Assembly (NCBI GenBank): GCA_965220045.1
Contig: OZ244803.1
Span: forward strand, 620,001-684,000
DNA length: 64,000 nt
Origin: VXOZ01 sp965220045
Lineage (GTDB): Bacteria > Chloroflexota > UBA11872 > VXOZ01
Direction of reading: 5' to 3'
This document shows positions 7,859 through 15,896 of this stretch, in pieces. The position numbers and the translations under genes are program-made. Positions within the stretch are counted from its first letter, which is position 1. Each line of letters begins with the position of its first letter. A model generated the notes under the pieces. It searched no databases. It was not told the DNA's origin and saw only the letters and a program-made list of their open reading frames with translations.

Positions 7859-8536
7859 TCACCGAACACCTGTCGCTGGAGTTCGCAAGAGCCGAATGGC
7901 CAGCATCCCAAATCCCGCCAGCATCAAGAGAAACCCAATGAACGGCAAACCCAGCGGCACGCCATGCAAGCCGGGGCCATAGAGAAAAACGAGCGTTGAT
8001 CCAACCATGACCGGAAGCGCCTCACGGAGCACCAGCACCTGCGAGCGCAGTCCCAGCAGGCCAAAGAGGAAGATCGTCACCATCAAGGTGGCGCCGCCTT
8101 GAAACAAGAGCGGCACGCGGCTTAGGGCAAGATTGGTGAAGCGGTCCACGAACGGCTGGTTGGCAGGCGATAGGCACGCCTCTCCCGACTCCACGCACGC
8201 CTTGGCAAGCTCCGGCACGACCATTGCTTCTTGCGCAAATACCCCCGTTAGCAACGAGGTCGCCACAACGCCGATCGCCGCGATAACGTTGGCAGCAATG
8301 CGCGGCTGAGGCAGCAAGGACCGGAGCATGAGGATCACCGCCAGGCCCAAGAGACTGCCTCCTGCCAGGCCTGCGTGCACCAACCGCCAGCGGTCGGCCT
8401 CCGCGGCCAGTCCCTGAATCATCTCCGCGGGCGTGCCGGCAAAGCCGGGGTGCAGACCCGTATTGCTCAGCAGCAGAAAGCTGAGCGGGAAGAGCACGAG
8501 GCAGAGCGCCTGAAGAATTCTAGGAATGAGATTCAT
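7859..8536 (-). CDS. Multi-pass membrane protein of unknown function
   Basis: The protein has 225 residues when started at the ATG at 8536, which places the first hydrophobic helix (ALCLVLFPLSFLLLS) near the N terminus. A longer frame adds 36 polar residues and is less likely. Six or so hydrophobic segments are visible, with an extracytoplasmic-type stretch containing two cysteines (ELAKACVESGEACLSP) between the third and fourth. It resembles DUF4386-like small integral membrane proteins, but I cannot assign a function. There is no clear Shine-Dalgarno sequence. It is a single gene, opposite in strand to its neighbours. Confidence 0.68.
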   Translation of the reverse strand: MNLIPRILQALCLVLFPLSFLLLSNTGLHPGFAGTPAEMIQGLAAEADRWRLVHAGLAGGSLLGLAVILMLRSLLPQPRIAANVIAAIGVVATSLLTGVFAQEAMVVPELAKACVESGEACLSPANQPFVDRFTNLALSRVPLLFQGGATLMVTIFLFGLLGLRSQVLVLREALPVMVGSTLVFLYGPGLHGVPLGLPFIGFLLMLAGFGMLAIRLLRTPATGVR

Positions 8537-8958
8537 ATCGGAATGAGAACCCGCACTTGGCGGTGTAGCCGTGCTGTGTTCGGTACTGCTCTTAGTGCAT
8601 GTTATGCCATGCGGATTGAGTCCCTTTGGCAACGGGAGACGCACCCACGCTAGCGGGAATAATCCGACGCTGTCAACTAGCGCAGATTAAGTGTCACGGC
8701 ACGACCGTTACTGCCCGGCAAGCGCGGCGTCGCTGTTGGTGTCCGACTTGGCGTACGCAGAGCCGGTGAAGGCAGGTGTGCGGCTCCCGGAAGGTGGCGC
8801 ACGAGTCGCATACTTGATAAAATGAAGCAACTAAGTCATCATATTCCTGTAGTGTAGTTTCACCTACATGTTCAAGCGTTTTCATGTGCTACCATGTGCT
8901 GCAAGCGCATTGACGTAGGCAGAGCATCGGCGACACTCCAGGCTGAAAGAGATTATCA
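8537..8958. other. Intergenic region between divergent membrane-protein genes; no gene seen
   Basis: About 420 bases without a credible coding frame on either strand. It should contain the promoters of the flanking divergent genes. No clear inverted repeat, riboswitch-like fold or sigma70 pair stood out by eye. Confidence 0.45.
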
Positions 8959-10215
8959 ATGAGCACCAACGTAGAGGCCCAAGAGGCAAGTGGTTTGGGC
9001 CAGATCCTGTCGGGGCGCGCCATCACGCGCATTGCCGTGGTAACGGCGGTTGTACTATTCCTGGCGTATCTTGCCCTGGTGAATTCGACGCTTGCGGTGA
9101 TGTGGTTGTTCGGGTTGGCATTTGGCGCCATTCTCCAACGCAGTCGCCTGTGCTTTGCTTCCGGCTTTCGCGACATCTTTCTCATGCGCGACGCCAGCAC
9201 TATGCGTGCTCTGGCCGTAGCAATCGGCGTGGCTACGATCGGGTTCTGGTTGGTCATGCAGATGATGGTGCCGGAGCCGTCGTTTGGGGCGTTGCCGGCC
9301 GCGGCGCACGTGATTCCCATCGGTCTGCATCTCGTGGTAGGCGGTGTGGCCTTTGGTTTCGGCATGGTGATTGCCGGCGGTTGTGTGTCCGGCACCATGT
9401 ACCGCATTGGCGAGGGCTACGTGGCGTCGTGGGCGTCGCTGGCAGGAATCCTGGCGGGACTGTACCTCTCCACGCTTACGTGGAATTGGTGGTGGACGAA
9501 CCATATCAAAGACATGCCGGTGGTTTTTCTGCCCAAGTGGCTGGGCTACGGCGGCGCGGTGGCGCTGACGCTGCTGGCCCTATCCGGCATCGTGCTGTTG
9601 AGCTATTGGTGGGAGTACCGATCTGGACCCATGCCGAACTTCGCGCTCGGCGGCAAAAACGAGATGCCCCCCATGAGTCTTGGCGCAAAGCTGCGGCAAG
9701 TGTACGACCTGGTGTTCGTGAAGGGTTGGCCGATTGCCGTGGGCGCCATCGCTCTGGCGGTAGTCAACGTCTTCATTTACATCTACTCCCGTCCCTTGGG
9801 TGTGACCGGTGAACTCTCCGCCTGGTCGGACCGCATTGCCAGCGGTCTCTTGCGCATTCAAGCGCCGGCGTTGCTCGGCGTAGACGGTCTCGCGGGCTGC
9901 AATCTTACGGCGGCGACCGGGACGTGGTGGAACAGCGAGGGTCTCTTATTGGACGGCGGGCTCATCGTTGGCGCGCTGGTGGCGGCTCTGCTGGCCAATG
10001 AATTCAAGGTTCGTGTGCCGCCGGTGAAGCGGCGCTATGTGCAGTCGCTCATAGGCGGCACGTTCATGGGGTACGGCGCGGGTATCGCGATAGGGTGCAC
10101 CATTGGCGCGTTTTTCTCTGCCATCCCCTCACTTGGGCTCAACGGCTGGATTTTCGGTCTCTCGTTGCTGCCGGGCGCGTACTTAGGGGTGCAGGTGATC
10201 AAGCGCATTCCGTAG
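8959..10215 (+). CDS. YeeE/YedE-family sulfur-compound (thiosulfate-type) transporter
   Basis: This is a 418-residue integral membrane protein with about ten hydrophobic segments. It carries the cysteine motifs of the YeeE/YedE (TsuA) family: RLCFASGFRD with Cys65, AGGCVSGTMYRIGEG with Cys142, AGCNLT with Cys314 and IGCTIG with Cys380. In TsuA, three pore-lining cysteines relay thiosulfate through the membrane. The next gene encodes a TusA-like protein, a very common partner of YeeE, which supports sulfur import or trafficking. The sequence is long enough to represent both halves of split YeeE/YedE systems in a single chain. The start at 8959 gives a short polar N terminus before the first helix. 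The substrate is inferred from the family. Confidence 0.9.
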   Translation: MSTNVEAQEASGLGQILSGRAITRIAVVTAVVLFLAYLALVNSTLAVMWLFGLAFGAILQRSRLCFASGFRDIFLMRDASTMRALAVAIGVATIGFWLVMQMMVPEPSFGALPAAAHVIPIGLHLVVGGVAFGFGMVIAGGCVSGTMYRIGEGYVASWASLAGILAGLYLSTLTWNWWWTNHIKDMPVVFLPKWLGYGGAVALTLLALSGIVLLSYWWEYRSGPMPNFALGGKNEMPPMSLGAKLRQVYDLVFVKGWPIAVGAIALAVVNVFIYIYSRPLGVTGELSAWSDRIASGLLRIQAPALLGVDGLAGCNLTAATGTWWNSEGLLLDGGLIVGALVAALLANEFKVRVPPVKRRYVQSLIGGTFMGYGAGIAIGCTIGAFFSAIPSLGLNGWIFGLSLLPGAYLGVQVIKRIP

Positions 10216-10411
10216 GCCGTGGCGCATAGAAGAATGAATCATGCCTGGCGAGCCAGACTGAGCCATACATTGCCCGGCGATGAGGGCCGGGGCGAAAAGA
10301 ACTGCGGAGCGATGCTTCCACCGGAGCCAGAGAGAAGAATCGCCGGTGTGTTAAGATAATTCGTGAACAATGTGCAGTGATGATGTGCGGATTTGACAGG
10401 AGCGGTTGACA

Positions 10412-10699
10412 ATGAAGATCGACGTGCGCGGGGAAATCTGCCCGTATCCCATGATGAAGACGGCTGAGGCGTTGAAGAAGCTGGACGGTGACGAGACCCT
10501 TGAGGTACTCACCGACCATGCGCCCGCCTTGGGCACCATCCCGTGGGAAGCGGCCAAGAATGGATACGAGACCAGCATAGAGGGCGCTGCCGACTCGGAG
10601 TGGCGGCTGACGTTGCGCAAGTCTGAGAGAGAAGCCAAGCCGCAAGAGCTTCTTGCTAACCTGCAAGAGCAGTTGGCCGCGCTGAACGTGTCCGAATAG
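10412..10699 (+). CDS. tusA: TusA/SirA-family sulfurtransferase
   Basis: This 95-residue protein has MKIDVRGEICPYPMMKT at its N terminus. The CPxP motif supplies persulfide-carrying Cys10. TusA-like proteins relay sulfane sulfur to tRNA thiolation, molybdenum-cofactor or dissimilatory sulfur pathways; those next to YeeE/YedE are thought to receive imported sulfur. The ATG at 10412 is chosen because AGGAG lies 9 bases upstream; a TTG six bases earlier is too close. An intrinsic terminator 14 bases after the stop suggests that this is the last gene of the transcription unit with the transporter. Confidence 0.93.
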   Translation: MKIDVRGEICPYPMMKTAEALKKLDGDETLEVLTDHAPALGTIPWEAAKNGYETSIEGAADSEWRLTLRKSEREAKPQELLANLQEQLAALNVSE

Positions 10700-10713
10700 C
10701 CGCACGGATCACG

Positions 10714-10757
10714 AAAGAGAAGGGACCGGTTCCTGCACGCAGGTTCCGGTCTCTTTT
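10714..10757 (+). terminator. Strong intrinsic terminator after tusA
   Basis: A long hairpin pairs AGAAGGGACCGG with CCGGTCTCTTTT, with an inner CCTG/CAGG stem above a TT/TT internal loop. It ends in TTTT. Confidence 0.75.
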
Positions 10758-10988
10758 GCTATCCTGTGACAAACTGCGCAATTGGCTCTGTCGTGCGCCG
10801 CGATGTTCCGGCTTGTTGCACATCGCACTGCGACGCATCGGATTGGCGACCTTGCCAGACCTCGGAGCGTGCACCAAGGAAGACTCATTCTCCCCCGGCG
10901 AGGGTGTGTAGACCTGAGACACAGTTTACCGGTGTACGCGGACATACTTCACAAATTGGTTGACAATTTTCACACGGGAGTGTGGGCC

Positions 10989-11060
10989 GCGCAGGTTGCA
11001 AACCTGCGCTACCGGGAGCGAAGGCAGACGGGTCAGGTAGCACAGGTTTGTAACCTGTGC
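10989..11060. repeat. Two copies of an AACCTGCGC-type intergenic hairpin
   Basis: GCGCAGGTT-GCA-AACCTGCGC (10989-11009) and GCACAGGTT-TGT-AACCTGTGC (11040-11060) are both perfect 9-bp hairpins. The G-C to A-T change on both arms of the second copy is compensatory, so the structure is being kept. A third copy lies at 36080-36102. The whole 10761-11242 region holds no gene. Confidence 0.75.
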
Positions 11061-11242
11061 CGCGGTCGGACCATGGAACCAGTGGGCGGCGCTAGCAGTC
11101 CAGTATCTGGATCGGCCGGTAGCAAGGTCAGGCCCCGGCCTTCAACGTGTGATGCCGTGGGGTAAGCCCCCGCGCTGCGTTCCGGCCGACAGCGGGGGCT
11201 GTAGTTGGCATAGTGCATGACGAATAGCGAGGAGCAAATGAC

Positions 11243-12268
11243 ATGACCTACGGAGTAGGCATCATTGGGGCAAGCCGTGTGAGTGGCGGTCACGCCCAGG
11301 CGATTGCGGCGGTGCCGGAGACGCGGCTCGTGGCGATTGCGGAGCCGGATGCGCAGCGCCGGGAACAGTTCACGCGCAAGCACGCGTGTGCTGCCTACGC
11401 CGATCACGATCAACTGCTTGCGGACCCGAGCGTAGACATCTTCATGATCGGGCTGCCCCACTTCTTGCATACGGAAGTCACGCTCGCCGCCTGCAGGGCA
11501 GGCAAGCACATCTTCCTGGAAAAGCCCATGGCGATGACGCTGGCGGACTGCGACGCCATCATTGCCGCAGCGAAAAGCGCCGGCATAAAGCTGCTGGTGG
11601 GGCATACGGAGCACTTCCTGCCAGCCGGGCTCGCAGCCAGGCGGCTTATTCAGGACGGGCGGTTAGGCACGGTCGTCTTTGCTACGGATACTTGGTACCG
11701 CACGTTCGATCTCGCCAACCGCCCACCCTGGTTTCTCGATCGCGCCGAGGGTGGGGGCGGCATGTGGTACATGAACGGCGTCCACATGCTCGACCGTCTC
11801 ACCTGGCTCATCGGCAGTCCCATCACGGCGGTGCGTGCCTGGGTGAGCAACCCCATGGTCGGCCAGAACGCCGACGACACCGGCCTGGCGTGGCTGGACT
11901 TCGCCAACGGCACCCATGCCACCGTGCACCACACCGGCTATCCGCAAGAGGGGCCGGAGCGCAACGAGGTTGAGATTATTGGCACGGAGGCACGTATTCG
12001 CGTCGCCACCCGCGACGACCGTCTCTGGCTCAGTGAAGGCACCACATACGTGGAACAACCGCTAGCCGATGACCGCTCATTTGCAGGGGCTTTCGCCCTG
12101 GAATTGACCGGTCTGGTGCAGGCAATTGAAACTGATACCGCCCCGCCCGTGGACGGCCGCTGGGGACGTTACATCGTCGCCGTGGCCTTGGCTTGCGAGG
12201 AATCAACGTGGACAGGCGAAGTCGTGCACATCCCACCGCACCTCCTCGCTGGACTTTCGTCTTGGTAG
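11243..12268 (+). CDS. Gfo/Idh/MocA-family NAD(P)-dependent oxidoreductase
   Basis: This 341-residue protein has an N-terminal Rossmann fold (GVGIIGASRVSGGHAQA, residues 4-20), then the family EKP motif in HIFLEKPMAMT (about 91-101) with its catalytic-site lysine. The C-terminal alpha/beta domain has GGGMWYMNGVHMLDRLTWL. Members oxidise or reduce sugars, inositols and related polyols. The DNA spacing AGGAG-7-ATG supports the start at 11243. It converges, with a 29-base gap, on an enolase-superfamily gene, and a DegT aminotransferase lies beyond, suggesting a small sugar-acid or amino-sugar cluster (inference). The substrate is not predictable from sequence. Confidence 0.9.
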   Translation: MTYGVGIIGASRVSGGHAQAIAAVPETRLVAIAEPDAQRREQFTRKHACAAYADHDQLLADPSVDIFMIGLPHFLHTEVTLAACRAGKHIFLEKPMAMTLADCDAIIAAAKSAGIKLLVGHTEHFLPAGLAARRLIQDGRLGTVVFATDTWYRTFDLANRPPWFLDRAEGGGGMWYMNGVHMLDRLTWLIGSPITAVRAWVSNPMVGQNADDTGLAWLDFANGTHATVHHTGYPQEGPERNEVEIIGTEARIRVATRDDRLWLSEGTTYVEQPLADDRSFAGAFALELTGLVQAIETDTAPPVDGRWGRYIVAVALACEESTWTGEVVHIPPHLLAGLSSW

Positions 12269-12297
12269 CACTCCGGGTTGACTGCTCTGTTCAGTAG

Positions 12298-13437
12298 CTA
12301 CGCTACCGTGTGGGCGTCGATGTAGTCCCAGTTGATGTCCCAGCCGAGGCCGGGTTCCTGCGAGACGTGTACGTTGCCCTCGTTGTCCATGGGGTCGGTC
12401 TTTGTGTTTAGCCAGGGCTCGACTTCCTCGTAGTCGATGTGGGGGTGCAACAGGCCGCGCTCGTAGAACTTGCCGGGGTAGTTCATGGCGCAGAGCACGT
12501 GCAGGTTGCCCGGTCCGCCTACGTGCACCTCCATCTGCACGTTGAATGCCTCGCAGAGGTGGACGACCTTCATGAGCGGCGTGATGCCGCCTACGTCCGT
12601 CACGCCGCCGCGGCTGATGTCGGAGGCGCCGCGGGCGATCCACTCGGCGCGGGTGTACATCTTGCCGTCGGCGGTCTCCGGGCCGACCACGGGAATGTCG
12701 AGCTGGTCGGCGAGCCAGATGTACGATGAGGTGCTGAACTCATCCATGGGCTCCTCGAACCAGTAGTAGCCGAGTTTTTCCAGCGCGCGGCCGATCTGCA
12801 GCGCGTCCGCGCGGCTATAGAAGTGGTAGCAGTCGAGCATGAGGTCCATGTCGTCGCCCACGGCCTCACGCACGGCGGCACAGGCGGCGATATCCATTCT
12901 GGGGTCCGGCGCCCACTCAATAGGCGGCATCCAGGTGTGGAGCTTGAAGGCCGGATAGCCCCGCTCCTTGCACTGCGCCGCGAACGCCCCGTACTCCTCC
13001 GGCGTGCTGAGTCCGCCCGGTATCTCGTCGCCGCACATGGTACTGGCGTAAGCGGGCACCTTGTCGCGGGTCGCGCCGAGCAGCTTGTAAACCGGCTGTC
13101 CCAGGGCTCGGCCCACCAGGTCCCATATCGCCATATCCACGGCACTCAGGGCACGGTCGGTCAGGTCGCGTGACATGCGCTGCCAGTGGTGCAGGGTCTT
13201 CCAGATGCGCTCCCGGTACATGGGGTCTTCGCCGATGATGGCGGGCTTGATCACGTCTTCCAACACTTGTGGGCTTGGCGCGCCAAAGCAATAGCCGGTG
13301 GCGCCGTCGTCCGTGACCACGGTGAGGAGCGACTGCGTAGCCTCGTGCTCCGGGCCGGGATGCGTGTGGCCCTCGGCATCCCGCACGATGCGGGAAGGAT
13401 AGGTGAAGGTGCGGACGTGCATGTCGACGATTTTCAT
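12298..13437 (-). CDS. Mandelate racemase / muconate lactonizing enzyme family protein (probable sugar-acid dehydratase)
   Basis: This 379-residue enolase-superfamily enzyme has metal ligands in LMLDCY (Asp202), WFEEP (Glu228) and VGPE (Glu254). KLH at 165-167 supplies the likely general base, and a late EVHVGG segment supplies a possible second catalytic His. Members abstract the proton alpha to a carboxylate; in this sub-branch dehydration of aldonic or aldaric acids is usual. The start at 13437 has AAAGGGGA about 9 bases upstream, while a longer frame reads into repeat DNA. It is convergent with the Gfo/Idh/MocA gene. The class is firm; the substrate is unknown. Confidence 0.9.
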   Translation of the reverse strand: MKIVDMHVRTFTYPSRIVRDAEGHTHPGPEHEATQSLLTVVTDDGATGYCFGAPSPQVLEDVIKPAIIGEDPMYRERIWKTLHHWQRMSRDLTDRALSAVDMAIWDLVGRALGQPVYKLLGATRDKVPAYASTMCGDEIPGGLSTPEEYGAFAAQCKERGYPAFKLHTWMPPIEWAPDPRMDIAACAAVREAVGDDMDLMLDCYHFYSRADALQIGRALEKLGYYWFEEPMDEFSTSSYIWLADQLDIPVVGPETADGKMYTRAEWIARGASDISRGGVTDVGGITPLMKVVHLCEAFNVQMEVHVGGPGNLHVLCAMNYPGKFYERGLLHPHIDYEEVEPWLNTKTDPMDNEGNVHVSQEPGLGWDINWDYIDAHTVA

Positions 13438-13526
13438 CGGTTGTCCCCTTTGCCATGTTTGAACGTGCAGTCGGACCTTAAATTGCGGGGCAGACCCAAG
13501 TTTTCCCGCCAAGGGTCTCTCCATCC

Positions 13527-13651
13527 GTCATTCTCGCGGAAGCGGGAATCCATCTAAATTCCTGCCGCGCGTGCTCAAGACTCCGGCTCCCCGGACTGAC
13601 TAGCAGGCGCGGATTCTCGGTTCAACGCCGGAGCGGGGGACAAGCCCCCGC
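13527..13651. repeat. Paired intergenic repeats: GTCATTC-type inverted repeat and GCGGGGG/CCCCCGC hairpin
   Basis: At 13527-13552 lies a copy of the GTCATTCTCGCGGAAGCGGG element ending in AATCCA. At 13633-13651 GCGGGGG pairs with CCCCCGC around ACAAG and is followed by GCTAC. The same two elements recur together in the 165-bp units at 53936-54393 and near 62440-62570. No gene lies in 13438-13753. Confidence 0.75.
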
Positions 13652-13753
13652 GCTACAAAGTCACCCAAGCCTATCCTGACGCTCATGGTACTATAGTCCA
13701 CACTGACAACGACGATTGGCCCAGCGAAACGCGGTGAGTGAGGAGTAGTGCCC

Positions 13754-15052
13754 GTGGCAAAGCTAGCGATTAATGGCGGTGAGAAACTGCGTCAAGCGCC
13801 CTTCGGCGGTTGGCCGTTGGTAGACGATGCAACGGTAGACGCGGTGACGGACGTGTTGCGCAGCGCGCGCTGGAACCGGCGGCGCGGCGGCACGCGCACG
13901 GCGGAATTCGAGCAGAAGTACGCGCGCTACCACGACTGTGCTTACGGCCTCTGCGTAAGCAGCGGCACGGCCGCGCTGGAGGTGGCCGTGCGCGCCGCCG
14001 GCGTCGAGATTGGCGATGAAGTCATCGTGCCGCCGTATTCGTTCATGGCGACGGCCAGCGCGCCGCTGCAGGTGGGCGCCGTGCCGGTCTTCGTCGATAT
14101 CGACCCGGAGACCTACAATCTCAATCCCGCGCTCATCGAAGACCACATTTCAGAGAAGACCCGCGCCATCTTCGTAGTGCACTTTGGCGGTCTGCCCGCC
14201 GACATGGACGCCATCAACGCCATCGCGCGCAAGCACAACCTGTTCGTGCTCGAAGACTGCGCCCACGCCCACGGCGGCATGCACGCCAGCGGCAAGCTGG
14301 GATCGCTGGGCGATGCCGCCGGGTGGAGCTTTCAGGCGAGTAAGAACCTCACGAGCGGCGAGGGCGGCTGCGTGACGACGAATAACGAAGACATCTACAA
14401 GCGCGCCGTCTTCGCCCACGACTTCTGGCGCTCACACGTGGACCTTGAAGACGACATCTACAACGATCCCGTGGACACGCAGTTTCCGGTGCTTTCGTGG
14501 AACTACCGCATGTCGGAAATCATGGGTTCGATTTTGCATTCCCAACTCGGTCACTTGGATGGATGGGCGGCGCGCCGGCATGAGAATTTCACCTATCTCA
14601 ACGCTCGTCTCGCCGAGATCGAGGGATTGGGGATCGTCCGTGTCGATCCGTTTGTCAAACGCAATGCGCTCCATATCTTTCTCTTCAAGTATTTGAACGC
14701 CGACGCCTTCGCGGGCGTGCCGCGCGAGGTCGTTGCCAAGGCTGTGGCTGCGGAAGGCATTCCGTGCAGCATGGGATACGTGCGGCCCCTGCACAAACAT
14801 CCGCTGTTCCAGGATGCCCTGCACGGCGCGCTGCGCAGCGGATTTCCGCTCACCAGCCACTACTACGGCCGCGAGATGGACTACCGCCGGGTGGAATGCC
14901 CCGAAGCCGAACGCCTCTGCCGCGAGGAGAGCCTGTGGATCGGCCATCCGCCCTTCCTGGGCACGAAAGAAGACATGGACGACATCGCCGACGCGTTTGT
15001 GAAGGTGCAGGAAAACGCGGCGGAACTGCGGTCGCTGGCGGCAGTGAACTAG
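13754..15052 (+). CDS. DegT/DnrJ/EryC1/StrS-family PLP-dependent aminotransferase
   Basis: This aminotransferase of about 432 residues begins AKLAINGGEKLRQ and has the fold-type I landmarks: SSGTAALEVA, DEVIVPPYSFMATASA, VLEDCAHAHGG, and the PLP lysine in SFQASKNLTSGEGG (about Lys197). Family members transaminate keto-sugars or cyclitols (for example scyllo-inosose) during amino-sugar or aminocyclitol synthesis. The GTG at 13754 is preferred because AGGAG lies 8 bases before it; a GTG six bases earlier is too close to that site. It lies beside Gfo/Idh/MocA and enolase-superfamily genes, a common trio in polyol metabolism. A second, only distantly similar DegT gene is at 60942-62162. Confidence 0.9.
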   Translation: MAKLAINGGEKLRQAPFGGWPLVDDATVDAVTDVLRSARWNRRRGGTRTAEFEQKYARYHDCAYGLCVSSGTAALEVAVRAAGVEIGDEVIVPPYSFMATASAPLQVGAVPVFVDIDPETYNLNPALIEDHISEKTRAIFVVHFGGLPADMDAINAIARKHNLFVLEDCAHAHGGMHASGKLGSLGDAAGWSFQASKNLTSGEGGCVTTNNEDIYKRAVFAHDFWRSHVDLEDDIYNDPVDTQFPVLSWNYRMSEIMGSILHSQLGHLDGWAARRHENFTYLNARLAEIEGLGIVRVDPFVKRNALHIFLFKYLNADAFAGVPREVVAKAVAAEGIPCSMGYVRPLHKHPLFQDALHGALRSGFPLTSHYYGREMDYRRVECPEAERLCREESLWIGHPPFLGTKEDMDDIADAFVKVQENAAELRSLAAVN

Positions 15053-15147
15053 GCAAAGTTCAGCGATAGCAAGTCACTCATACTACGGTTAGTACGCCAC
15101 TTGACCTGTCACTCATTGGGCAGATATGCTTAGACTACGGAGGCATG

Positions 15148-15363
15148 ATGGAAAACGACACAATTGCCACAGTTTTAGCGATCGTCTTGTCAGCTTTCAC
15201 AGTTGGCGGTTTCATCATGCTGCAAATACGCAGTCTGGATAGCCGTGTGTCCAGACTCGAAACCCGTTTTGATACGCGTATGGCGGACTTTGGCGAGCGA
15301 CTAGCGCGCATCGAGGGGCTGCTTGAAGGCCACTTTTCCAAAGGGAGAACCGAGCAAGAGTAG
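15148..15363 (+). CDS. Small membrane-anchored coiled-coil protein
   Basis: This protein of about 71 residues has one N-terminal transmembrane helix (TIATVLAIVLSAFTVGGFIML). A charged amphipathic segment with heptad-like spacing follows (RSLDSRVSRLETRFDTRMADFGERLARIEGLLEG), likely a coiled coil. GGAGG at 15139-15143 sits 4 bases before the ATG at 15148; the ATG at 15145 is one base from it and less likely. Such proteins are frequent in bacteria with no proven role. It stands alone downstream of the DegT gene. Confidence 0.7.
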   Translation: MENDTIATVLAIVLSAFTVGGFIMLQIRSLDSRVSRLETRFDTRMADFGERLARIEGLLEGHFSKGRTEQE

Positions 15364-15683
15364 ACCTGACTCCCTCAGCAGCAGAGGGTGTCGGTAAGTC
15401 TGTTCCAAGCGCGGTTCAATACCTATGCAGTCCGCAGTATCGACTGCGCGGCAGAGCACTCTTTCCAAAGCGTAAAGATATGGCACGCCTCGGTGATATA
15501 AACTGGGGCGTGTTTGGCTTTTCTTGGAGAGAATGATGGTCTAGCCTTGGATGGGCCTCGGAATCCGCCAATTGGGTCGATAAATCGGTCCGGAGGAATA
15601 GGCGGGCGGAATTCCGGTCTCCGGCCGAGCCGAAAGTAACGAAGGAGAAAGTGCCGATAGGTCGTGCGCACCTACTCGATCGC

Positions 15684-15866
15684 CGTTCACGCTTCGACAA
15701 GCTCGGCACGAACGGTAAAGAGATAGCGCGGCTTTACTCTTGAGTGGCGCTGTGCAACTAACCCGCGAGATTCATTGAGGGCATGGGAGTATAGCCGCCA
15801 GGGGTGCTACGAGGTGTGGAAGCATTAGGTTCCGTTCGCCCTGAGCACAGTCGAAGGGTGAACGGA
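15684..15866. repeat. Intergenic repeats with TTCGACAAGCTCGGCACGAA core
   Basis: At 15684-15715 lies CGTTCACGCTTCGACAAGCT followed by CGGCACGAACGG. At 15831-15866 a related sequence forms a hairpin with arms TCCGTTC and GAACGGA around CCCTGAGCACAGTCGAAGGG. The same core is embedded in the NYN gene at about 2064. The remainder of 15364-15896 has no recognisable gene. Confidence 0.7.
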
Positions 15867-15896
15867 CCCGCGAGTACGTAAAGTGAGACAGAATGC

